42,992 nt of DNA from an uncultured Lentisphaeria bacterium (lineage in GTDB: Bacteria > Verrucomicrobiota > Lentisphaeria > Victivallales > UBA1829): positions 1 through 42,992 of the forward strand of contig CASEFP010000246.1 in the NCBI GenBank assembly GCA_949287225.1. The letters run 5' to 3'. The notes below the pieces were generated by a model, which did no database searches, was not told the DNA's origin, and saw nothing but the letters and a program-made list of their open reading frames with translations. The position numbers were made by a program, and so were the translations under genes. Shown here in pieces: positions 25,196 to 32,380 of this stretch (position 1 is the stretch's first letter; every line of letters begins with the position of its first letter).

Positions 25196-26086
25196 CTACG
25201 CCCTCCCCGCGCTCAGTTTTCCGCGCCTTGTCCGGAAGAACGCCATCAGCGGCCTGACCAGATCCTCGTTGCAGCGGATGTCCACCATGTCGACCTTGGC
25301 GCGGCGGCAGGTTTCGCGGTTGGCGTCGTGAAGCGTCTGCGCGGCGGCGTCATAGGCTTTCACGCCGCGGCTGTCGGCCTCGAAGTCGAGCACGGCGCCG
25401 CTCTCGGAACCTTCCAGTGTGATTCCGCAGAGTTTCGGCAGATGCAGTTCGGCATCGTCCAGCACGCGGACGGCGATCAGGTCATGTTTGCGGTTGACGA
25501 TTTTCAGGCTTTTCTCATAATCCTTGTCATCGAGGAAATCGCTGACAAGGAAAATGACGGATTTCTTTTTGAGTGTTTCGGCGAGCGACTCCAGCGCCTT
25601 TCCGATGTCGGTGCCGCGGCGTTTCGGTTCCATGGCGACCAGTTCGCGGATCACGCGCAGGACATGTTTGCGTCCCGAGCGCGGCGGCAGATAGAGTTCC
25701 GTCTCGTCCGTGAAGATCAGGAGTCCGACCTTGTCGTTGTTGCGGATGGCGCTGAACGCGAGAAGCGCGGAAGCTTCGATCATCTGTTCGCGTTTGTCCT
25801 TTTCCCCCGCACCGAAGAGCCCGGAGGCGGAGGCGTCCACCGCAAGCATCACCGTGAGCTCGCGTTCCTCGCTGTATTTCTTGATGAACGGAGTGCCCAT
25901 GCGCGCGGTCACGTTCCAGTCGATGTCGCGGACGTCGTCCTCGGGCGTGTATTCCCGGACTTCGCTGAACTCGATCCCGCGTCCCTTGAACACGCTGTGA
26001 TACGCGCCCCCGGTGATCTCGTCGACAAGACGACGGGTCTTGATCTCTATTTTTTTGACTTTTGAAAGCAGTTCACCGGCTGACAT
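25196..26086 (-). CDS. DUF58 domain protein
   Basis: A 296-residue soluble protein with the DUF58 signature RGIEFSEVREYTPEDDVRDI followed by DWNVTARMGTPFIKKY. A VWA-like fold follows with VDASASG in place of a classical DxSxS. ATG at 26084-26086 has GGGAG at 9 nt; the frame is open to 26125. In the Bat-type operon it lies between the MoxR ATPase and the membrane proteins and probably acts as their adaptor (inference). Confidence 0.92.
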   Translation of the reverse strand: MSAGELLSKVKKIEIKTRRLVDEITGGAYHSVFKGRGIEFSEVREYTPEDDVRDIDWNVTARMGTPFIKKYSEERELTVMLAVDASASGLFGAGEKDKREQMIEASALLAFSAIRNNDKVGLLIFTDETELYLPPRSGRKHVLRVIRELVAMEPKRRGTDIGKALESLAETLKKKSVIFLVSDFLDDKDYEKSLKIVNRKHDLIAVRVLDDAELHLPKLCGITLEGSESGAVLDFEADSRGVKAYDAAAQTLHDANRETCRRAKVDMVDIRCNEDLVRPLMAFFRTRRGKLSAGRA

Positions 26087-26184
26087 TGCGACAAACTCCC
26101 CTTTCTGTGATTGAAGAAGATGCACCCTGCCGCGCCCTTGGAAGCTGGCGGCGGCAGATGCGCGGATTCGATCCCGTGCGCCGG

Positions 26185-27207
26185 TCAGGGCGTCTTGAGT
26201 TCATCCAGGATCGTCCGGATCACGTCATCGGAAGTCAGCCCCTCGGCCTCGGCCTCGTAGCTGAGCAGGAGACGGTGACGCAGCACATCCGGAGCAAGCG
26301 ATTTGACATCCTGCGGGATCACGTAGGCGCGCCCGGCGAGGAACGCCTCGCCTTTCGCGGCAAGCGCAAGCGAGATCGCGGCACGCGGAGAAGCGCCGAA
26401 CTGGAGCAGATTGTCCAGAGAATCGAGCTTCACGCCGCTCTGGCGGGCGGAGAGTTCCGAACGCCGTTTCGGACGCGTCGCGCAGACGATGTCAAGAATG
26501 TATTCAAGAATCTTCTCGTCCATGTAGATCTTGTCGAGCCATTCGCGCGCTTTTGCGACGTCCTCGAGTGTGGCGACCGCGAGCGCCTGAAGGCGCAGTT
26601 CCGGATGCGCCATGCGTTCGACGATGACACGCTCCTCGGCGCGGTTCGGGTAGTCGACCTTCAGTTTGAACATGAAACGGTCCACCTGCGCTTCGGGCAG
26701 CGGATAGGTACCTTCCTGTTCGATCGGGTTCTGCGTGGCGAGCACCAGGAACGGCGTCGGCATCGGATAGGTGGTTCCGGCGATGGTCGCCTGACGCTCC
26801 TGCATGCACTCCAGCAATGCGCTCTGGACTTTCGCCGGGGCGCGGTTGATTTCGTCCGCGAGGATCAGGTTGGCAAAGACCGGCCCCTTCTTGACGGAGA
26901 ACGTGTGCTCCTGCGGATTGTAGATGTTGGTTCCGACGACGTCGGCCGGAAGCAGGTCCGGCGTGAACTGGATCCGGGAGAACGACCCGTTGAGCGTCTG
27001 CGCAAGAGTCTTCACCGCAAGGGTTTTCGCCAGACCAGGAACACCTTCGAGCAGGACGTGACCGTCGGCAATCATCGCGAGCAGAAGACGGTCCACAAGT
27101 TTCTGCTGGCCGGAAAGGATTCTTCCCATTTCCGTTCTGATGTTTTTCGCGAATGCGGAAACTTCCGTGATATTGGCCTGCAGTTCCTGCAGTTCATCCT
27201 GTTTCAT
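26185..27207 (-). CDS. MoxR-family AAA+ ATPase
   Basis: A 340-residue AAA+ protein. Walker A is GVPGLAKT (55-62), Walker B is LILADEINRAP (D118, E119), the sensor region is LVLATQNPIEQEGTYPLPEA, and the family's C-terminal lid is present (GASPRAAISLALAAKGEAF). ATG at 27205-27207 has GGAGG at 9 nt. First gene of the operon. It probably remodels or loads metal/cofactor into clients presented by the DUF58 and VWA proteins. Confidence 0.95.
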   Translation of the reverse strand: MKQDELQELQANITEVSAFAKNIRTEMGRILSGQQKLVDRLLLAMIADGHVLLEGVPGLAKTLAVKTLAQTLNGSFSRIQFTPDLLPADVVGTNIYNPQEHTFSVKKGPVFANLILADEINRAPAKVQSALLECMQERQATIAGTTYPMPTPFLVLATQNPIEQEGTYPLPEAQVDRFMFKLKVDYPNRAEERVIVERMAHPELRLQALAVATLEDVAKAREWLDKIYMDEKILEYILDIVCATRPKRRSELSARQSGVKLDSLDNLLQFGASPRAAISLALAAKGEAFLAGRAYVIPQDVKSLAPDVLRHRLLLSYEAEAEGLTSDDVIRTILDELKTP

Positions 27208-27376
27208 AAGAGATTCCCTCCCATTTCGTTGAGATTTTGTTTTTCTGATGCGCAATCTGAAGCCATAGACACGCGGGAGTCTCCAAAGTTCATGAAAAAA
27301 AGAAGTTTTTACGAAAACGCCGCACGGGCGGATGGGAAACGCTCCGGAAAAGGAGGGCTTTTCTTTGCCGGAATGT

Positions 27377-27404
27377 TTGTAATCTTCCTCCCTTGCAGTA
27401 TATT
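27377..27404 (+). promoter_or_regulatory. promoter of valS
   Basis: TTGTAA (27377-27382) and TATATT (27399-27404) are 16 nt apart, with a leader of about 45 nt to the ATG. Confidence 0.5.
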
Positions 27405-27453
27405 AAGCTTTTTCAAGATTTCATGTTCAATTCAACGATTCTGGAGTAATGTC

Positions 27454-30120
27454 ATGTCGAACGCAGAGATGCCCAAAGCATACGAGTCCTCGGCCGTCGA
27501 GGAGAAATGGTATTCGTGGTGGGAGAGCAACGGACTTTTCCACGGCAAACCCGATCCGGCGAAGAAACCCTATTCCATCGTCATCCCGCCGCCGAACGTC
27601 ACGGGCATCCTGACAATGGGGCATGTGCTCAACAACACGCTCCAGGACATTCTCGCGCGCTGGCACCGGATGGAGGGCGACGAGGTCTGCTGGTTCCCCG
27701 GCACCGACCACGCCGGCATCGCCACGGAGAGCCGCGTGGAAAAGTATCTGCGCGAAAAGGAGGGCACGAGCCGCGACGAGCTCGGGCGCGAGGAGTTCGT
27801 GAAACGCGTCTGGTCCTGGCGCGAGCAGTACGGAGGAACGATCATCCGGCAGCTCCGCAAGCTCGGAACCTCCTGCGACTGGGAGCGCGAGCGCTTCACG
27901 ATGGACGACGGACTCAGCGACGCGGTCAGACAGGTGTTCGTCCAGCTCTATGAAAAGGGCTACATCAAGCGCGGCAAACGCATGATCAACTGGTGCCCGG
28001 TCTCCAGAACGGCGCTCTCCGACGAGGAGGTCGTCTACAAGGAGGAGAACGGCAAATTCTATCACTTCAAATATCCGCTCTCCGACGGTTCCGGCTTCCT
28101 GATTGTCGCGACGACCCGCCCGGAAACGATGCTCGGCGACACCGCCGTCGCGGTTCCGCCCGGCGATCCGCGCTACCGTCATCTCGTCGGAAAAACGGTG
28201 GACCTCCCGCTGACGGACCGCAAAATTCCGATCATCGAGGATCCCCACGCCGATCCGGAAAAGGGAACCGGCTGCGTGAAGATCACGCCCGCGCACGACC
28301 CGAACGACTTCGAGGTGGGGCTGCGCCATAATCTCGACTTCATCAATGTGTTCACCAAAGACGCGAAGATGAACGAGCGCGCGGGAAAATACGCGGGACT
28401 CGACCGTTTCGAGTGCCGCAGGCAGGTTGTGGCGGACATGGATCAGCTCGGACTTCTCGACAAAATCGAGGATCTTGTCCACGCGGTCGGCTACTCCGAA
28501 CGCGGCGGCGTGCCCGTCGAGCCGATGCTCAGCGAACAGTGGTTCGTCAAGATGGATGAACTCGCCAAACCGGCGATCGAGGCTGTCCGCAACGGCACGA
28601 TCCGCTTCTATCCGGAACGCTGGACCAAAACCTATTTCCACTGGATGGAGAACATCAAGGACTGGTGCATCAGCCGCCAGATCTGGTGGGGACACAGGAT
28701 TCCCGCGTGGTACAACGAAAAGAACGAAGTCTACGTCGGCGTGAATCCCCCCGAAGGAGACAACTGGCGCCAGGACGAGGACGTGCTGGACACCTGGTTC
28801 AGCTCGTGGCTGTGGCCGTTCTCGATCATGGGCTGGCCGAAGGACACCCCCGAACAGAAGTATTTCTACCCGACCGACGATCTTGTGACCGGGCCGGACA
28901 TCATCTTCTTCTGGGTCGCGCGCATGATCATGGCGGGTTACGAGTTCAAGGGCGCGCCCCCGTTCCGCAACGTCTACTTCACAAGCATCATCCGCGACGA
29001 TCTCGGGCGCAAGCTCAGCAAGTCGCTGGGCAACTCGCCCGACCCGCTGGACGTGATCGCCCGCTACGGCGCGGACGCGCTGCGCTTCTCGATCATCTAC
29101 ATCGCCCCGGTCGGCATGGACATCCGCTATGCGAACGAAAAGTGCGAAATCGGGCGCAACTTCGCGAACAAGCTCTGGAACGCCTGCCGCTTCCGGAAGA
29201 TGCAGGGAGAAGTTTCCCCGAACTTCCGGAAACTCGAAGGAATCGACCCGGCAAAACTCGCGCCGGACGAAAAATGGATTCTCGCCTGGACCGACCGCAC
29301 GGTCAGATCGGCGCGCGAGGCGCTGGAGGGATTCAAATTCCATCAGGCCGCCCATGACATTTACGAGATGGTCTGGAGCACCTTCTGCGACTGGTTCATC
29401 GAATCGTGCAAGCCGCGCCTCTACGGGGATCCCGAGGCGAAGAAACAGACGCTCGCCGTGCTGGACTTCGTGCTCTGGAAGCTCCTGCGGCTCCTGCATC
29501 CGTTCATGCCGTTCGTCACGGAGGAGCTCGCGCATCAGATGAACTTCCTCAAGGAGGACGAGAGCATCATGTATGCGCCCTATCCGCAGACGCTGGAGAA
29601 ACTCGGGCTCGGCGCTCTCGCCGACGGACTCGAAACCGTGCTCGGACTGGTCGACGACAAGTTCCAGCTCATCCGCGCGGGCAGGAATCTGCGGATTTCC
29701 TATGACATTGCGCCGGGCAAGAAGCTCAGATACCACATCAAGGCCGCAGCAGACACACAGGAAGCATTCCTCCGGGCCGAGATCGACAACCTCAAATTCC
29801 TGCTCAACGCCGAGGAAGTCACGGTCTCTCAGGAAGACTACCGCGCGGAAGACGGCTCCGGCGCTCCGTCGGCGCTTGTCAATGCCGGCGCAATCTTCCT
29901 GCCGCTCAAGGGCGTCATCGACATCGAGGCGGAAACCGCCAAGCTGAACAAGCAGAAGAAGGAACTGCTCGGCTGGATCAAGGGATCGGAAGCCAAACTC
30001 GGCAATCCGGGCTTCCTTGCCAAGGCGCCGGAGAAAGTCGTCGCGGACGCGAAGGCGCATCTGGCGGAGATGAAGGAGAAACTCGCGAGAGTTGAAGACG
30101 CACTGAAATCCCTGAACTGA
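27454..30120 (+). CDS. valS: valyl-tRNA synthetase
   Basis: Charges tRNA-Val. 888 residues. The signature PPPNVTGILTMGH lies at 45-57; the usual first His of the HIGH-type motif is Thr54, while G56 and H57 remain. The editing domain lies at about 190-330 (VATTRPETMLGDTAV), the WCISRQIWWGHRIP stretch near 405-418, and KLSKS at 520-524. The anticodon-binding domain is followed by a C-terminal coiled-coil arm (about 820-888, KLNKQKKELLGWIKGSEAKL) diagnostic of ValS. ATG at 27454 has GGAG at 7 nt. The frame is open far upstream to 26062, but that region is antisense to the MoxR and DUF58 genes. Confidence 0.97.
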   Translation: MSNAEMPKAYESSAVEEKWYSWWESNGLFHGKPDPAKKPYSIVIPPPNVTGILTMGHVLNNTLQDILARWHRMEGDEVCWFPGTDHAGIATESRVEKYLREKEGTSRDELGREEFVKRVWSWREQYGGTIIRQLRKLGTSCDWERERFTMDDGLSDAVRQVFVQLYEKGYIKRGKRMINWCPVSRTALSDEEVVYKEENGKFYHFKYPLSDGSGFLIVATTRPETMLGDTAVAVPPGDPRYRHLVGKTVDLPLTDRKIPIIEDPHADPEKGTGCVKITPAHDPNDFEVGLRHNLDFINVFTKDAKMNERAGKYAGLDRFECRRQVVADMDQLGLLDKIEDLVHAVGYSERGGVPVEPMLSEQWFVKMDELAKPAIEAVRNGTIRFYPERWTKTYFHWMENIKDWCISRQIWWGHRIPAWYNEKNEVYVGVNPPEGDNWRQDEDVLDTWFSSWLWPFSIMGWPKDTPEQKYFYPTDDLVTGPDIIFFWVARMIMAGYEFKGAPPFRNVYFTSIIRDDLGRKLSKSLGNSPDPLDVIARYGADALRFSIIYIAPVGMDIRYANEKCEIGRNFANKLWNACRFRKMQGEVSPNFRKLEGIDPAKLAPDEKWILAWTDRTVRSAREALEGFKFHQAAHDIYEMVWSTFCDWFIESCKPRLYGDPEAKKQTLAVLDFVLWKLLRLLHPFMPFVTEELAHQMNFLKEDESIMYAPYPQTLEKLGLGALADGLETVLGLVDDKFQLIRAGRNLRISYDIAPGKKLRYHIKAAADTQEAFLRAEIDNLKFLLNAEEVTVSQEDYRAEDGSGAPSALVNAGAIFLPLKGVIDIEAETAKLNKQKKELLGWIKGSEAKLGNPGFLAKAPEKVVADAKAHLAEMKEKLARVEDALKSLN

Positions 30121-30159
30121 CGAAACTTTGGAATTCCATAAAAACAAAGGAGCAGTGAA

Positions 30160-31101
30160 ATGATCCGGGAAATCACCTACCCATGCAAATTCGACGGGAG
30201 CATGCAGTCCGCAATGGCGTATTTCGCCGAAGGCACGGAAGCGCGTCCGCTTCTCGTCGCGCTCCACACCTGGAGCGGCGACTATACCCAGCCCTGCACG
30301 AATTACGCGAATTTCTGCATCGCCAACAACTGGAATCTCATCTATCCGAACTTCCGCGGCCCGAACTGGCTGGAGGACGGATGCGGTTCCGAACTGGTGG
30401 TCTCCGATCTGGAGGACGCGGTCGCTTTCATGAAGGCTGCGGCAAATGTCGATCCCGCGCGCGTCTATCTTGTCGGAGGGTCCGGGGGAGGACACTGCAC
30501 GCTTCTGATGGCGGGACGCCGCCCCGATCTCTGGACGGCGGTTTCCGCGTGGTGCCCGATCTCCGACATCGCGGCATGGCACAAGGAGTGTATCAACACC
30601 CGGCACAAAGGGTATTCCGAACATATTGAATCCGCCTGCGGCGGTGATCCGGCTGTTTCAGAACACGCCGCGAAAGAGGCGCGGAAACGCTCGCCGCTGA
30701 CATGGCTCCCGAACGCATCCGGCCTGACGGTCGACATCGGAACGGGAATTCACGACGGCCACACGGGAAGCGTTCCCGTCAGCCAGGCGATCCGCGCCTA
30801 CAACGTGCTTGCCGCGCCGGAAGACCGGATTTCCGAAGAAGACATCGCGTTCATCGTCAAAAATGAAAAGATCCCGGAAGCGCTCGCCGCGCACGTGTCC
30901 GATCCGGCATATGGCACCCGCGCAATCTATCTGAGGAAACAGTCCCGCCGTGTGCGCCTGACCCTCTTTGAAGGCGGGCACGATCTGCTTCCCTGGCCCG
31001 CGATGGAGTGGCTTTCACGGCAGACCGCCGGAAAGGCTCCCGACTGGTCGGCGGGGAAACCTGCTCCGGAAACAACGGAACAGACGGGACTTGCAAAATA
31101 A
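30160..31101 (+). CDS. alpha/beta hydrolase, prolyl-oligopeptidase/esterase-like
   Basis: A 313-residue hydrolase. The nucleophile is S108 in GGSGGGH, the acid D199 in GIHDGHTGSVP and the base H274 in EGGHDLLPWP, all in family order. LVALHTWSGDYTQ supplies the oxyanion-hole strand. There is no signal peptide. It lies 39 nt after valS with its own GGAG site, so it may be co-transcribed. The substrate could be an acetylated or acylated sugar, or a peptide; sequence does not decide. Confidence 0.88.
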   Translation: MIREITYPCKFDGSMQSAMAYFAEGTEARPLLVALHTWSGDYTQPCTNYANFCIANNWNLIYPNFRGPNWLEDGCGSELVVSDLEDAVAFMKAAANVDPARVYLVGGSGGGHCTLLMAGRRPDLWTAVSAWCPISDIAAWHKECINTRHKGYSEHIESACGGDPAVSEHAAKEARKRSPLTWLPNASGLTVDIGTGIHDGHTGSVPVSQAIRAYNVLAAPEDRISEEDIAFIVKNEKIPEALAAHVSDPAYGTRAIYLRKQSRRVRLTLFEGGHDLLPWPAMEWLSRQTAGKAPDWSAGKPAPETTEQTGLAK

Positions 31102-31191
31102 GGCGGACATTTGCGGCGCCCCCTGAAATGGAGTGCCGTTTCCGCGTCAATACCGCTGCCGCTCATCGGAGCAAAATGAAGAGGTGATGCC

Positions 31192-31719
31192 ATGAAAATC
31201 CCCGTCCTGTCCGCGCTTGCGGCTCTTGTGCTGCTTTCCGGGTGCGCGTCGCACCATACGGTCACGACCTACTGGAACCGTCCCGGCGGAATCCGTAAGG
31301 AAGAAGGCACCGCCTATTATAGGACAGGAAACGACGGCGTCCGCCGCGAGATCCGCGACGGCAAATGGACACGCTGGCACAGAAACACACAGAAAGAGTG
31401 GGAACTCACCTACAAGGACGGCATTCCGGTCGGGGAACTGCGCATGTGGTATCCGGACGGCAAACTGAAATATCAGGCGCGCTATGACGAGAACGGCCTC
31501 TTTGACGGAGAAGTACTCTTCCACGCGCCGGACGGGTCGGTAAAGAGGCAGATCATGAATCACGGCACCGGCGTCATATCCAGCTATTACGACGACGGGA
31601 CCTTGAAATCCGAAATCCCCTACCGGCGCGGCAGGATGCACGGGAAGGCGCGCTACTTCGCGCCGGACGGCAGACTGCTCCGCGAAGAGCAGTTTGTGTC
31701 CGGTGAAAAGCAGGAATAG
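31192..31719 (+). CDS. lipoprotein with MORN/YwqK-like repeats
   Basis: A 175-residue protein with a lipoprotein signal (LLSGC, Cys18). Then come about five repeats of the form (D/N)G(K/V)xxY(x)nDGxxxGEhxxY, such as GVRREIRDGKWTRWH, KDGIPVGELRMWYPDGKLKY and GRMHGKARYFAPDGRLLREE. These are MORN-variant repeats of the YwqK family. YwqK relatives are annotated as antitoxins in some genomes, but here an outer- or inner-membrane lipoprotein in an envelope role is more likely. It is convergent with the SGNH hydrolase gene 15 nt away. Confidence 0.8.
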   Translation: MKIPVLSALAALVLLSGCASHHTVTTYWNRPGGIRKEEGTAYYRTGNDGVRREIRDGKWTRWHRNTQKEWELTYKDGIPVGELRMWYPDGKLKYQARYDENGLFDGEVLFHAPDGSVKRQIMNHGTGVISSYYDDGTLKSEIPYRRGRMHGKARYFAPDGRLLREEQFVSGEKQE

Positions 31720-31735
31720 ATCCGCGCCGGAGAAC

Positions 31736-32380
31736 TCAAGACGCGGGAAGAAGTTTCTCCCGCAGGACCTTCGACACCGCCTGATAGGCGGCGAAGGTCC
31801 AGTGTGTGCCGTCCTTCTGGGCGTATTCGGCGGCGAGCTGTCCCGTCGAATCGCGCAGCACCGAATGCAGGTCGAAGTAGCCGGCAAACTCCTTTTCAAA
31901 GAGTTCGCGGCAGGCTGCGTTGAGCGCGACGATTTTCTCCTGATACCGGAAGCGGTCCCACGCGTCCGGCGCGCGCAGCGGCGCAATGCTGTCGCACCAG
32001 ACGCGGATGCCGCGGTCGCGCATCAGCTCCGCCACATATCTGAGGCGCGCGATCGAATCGTCAAAGTCGCGCTCGATCCCGTTGATGCCGATATGGATCA
32101 CGACCTGTTTCGGATTGTTCGGGAAGATGTCCTCGTCCAGACGGAAATAGAGTCCGTTGATGTTGTCGCCGCCGATCCCCCGGTTGAGATGGGAGAGCTC
32201 CGGAAACGCCTCCGCGGTCGGCCAGAGTTCAAAGATCGAGTCTCCGTAGAAGATCGTGTCAACGGGGCCGTGTTCCAGCGTCCGGTAGCGCACAATGTCG
32301 CGCCAGCGGTCACGCGTGTGGAAAAAGGCGTAAATCTCGTCCCGGTCCCGTTCGGTGAAAAGATTGTTGACTTCCATCAT
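31736..32380 (-). CDS. SGNH/GDSL hydrolase
   Basis: A 214-residue esterase-like protein: block I FYGDSIFELW (S48), block II Gly in RGIGGDN (about 67-73), block III GIN (N100), and block V D190-x2-H193 (DGTHW). The start ATG overlaps the stop of the glycoside hydrolase frame by four bases (ATGA) and has GGAG at 8 nt. The open frame continues to 32662 but lies inside the upstream gene. No signal peptide is seen. It probably deacetylates sugars released by the glycoside hydrolase (inference). Last gene of the LacI-prepilin-CBM/GH operon. Confidence 0.88.
   Translation of the reverse strand: MMEVNNLFTERDRDEIYAFFHTRDRWRDIVRYRTLEHGPVDTIFYGDSIFELWPTAEAFPELSHLNRGIGGDNINGLYFRLDEDIFPNNPKQVVIHIGINGIERDFDDSIARLRYVAELMRDRGIRVWCDSIAPLRAPDAWDRFRYQEKIVALNAACRELFEKEFAGYFDLHSVLRDSTGQLAAEYAQKDGTHWTFAAYQAVSKVLREKLLPAS

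Noticed and set aside
26062..27453. 464-codon extension in front of valS
   Set aside because: Lies antisense to the DUF58 and MoxR genes; valS has a proper start, ribosome site and promoter at 27377-27454.
27427..30624. 1065-codon open frame antisense to valS
   Set aside because: Shadow frame; composition and lack of motifs show it is not coding.
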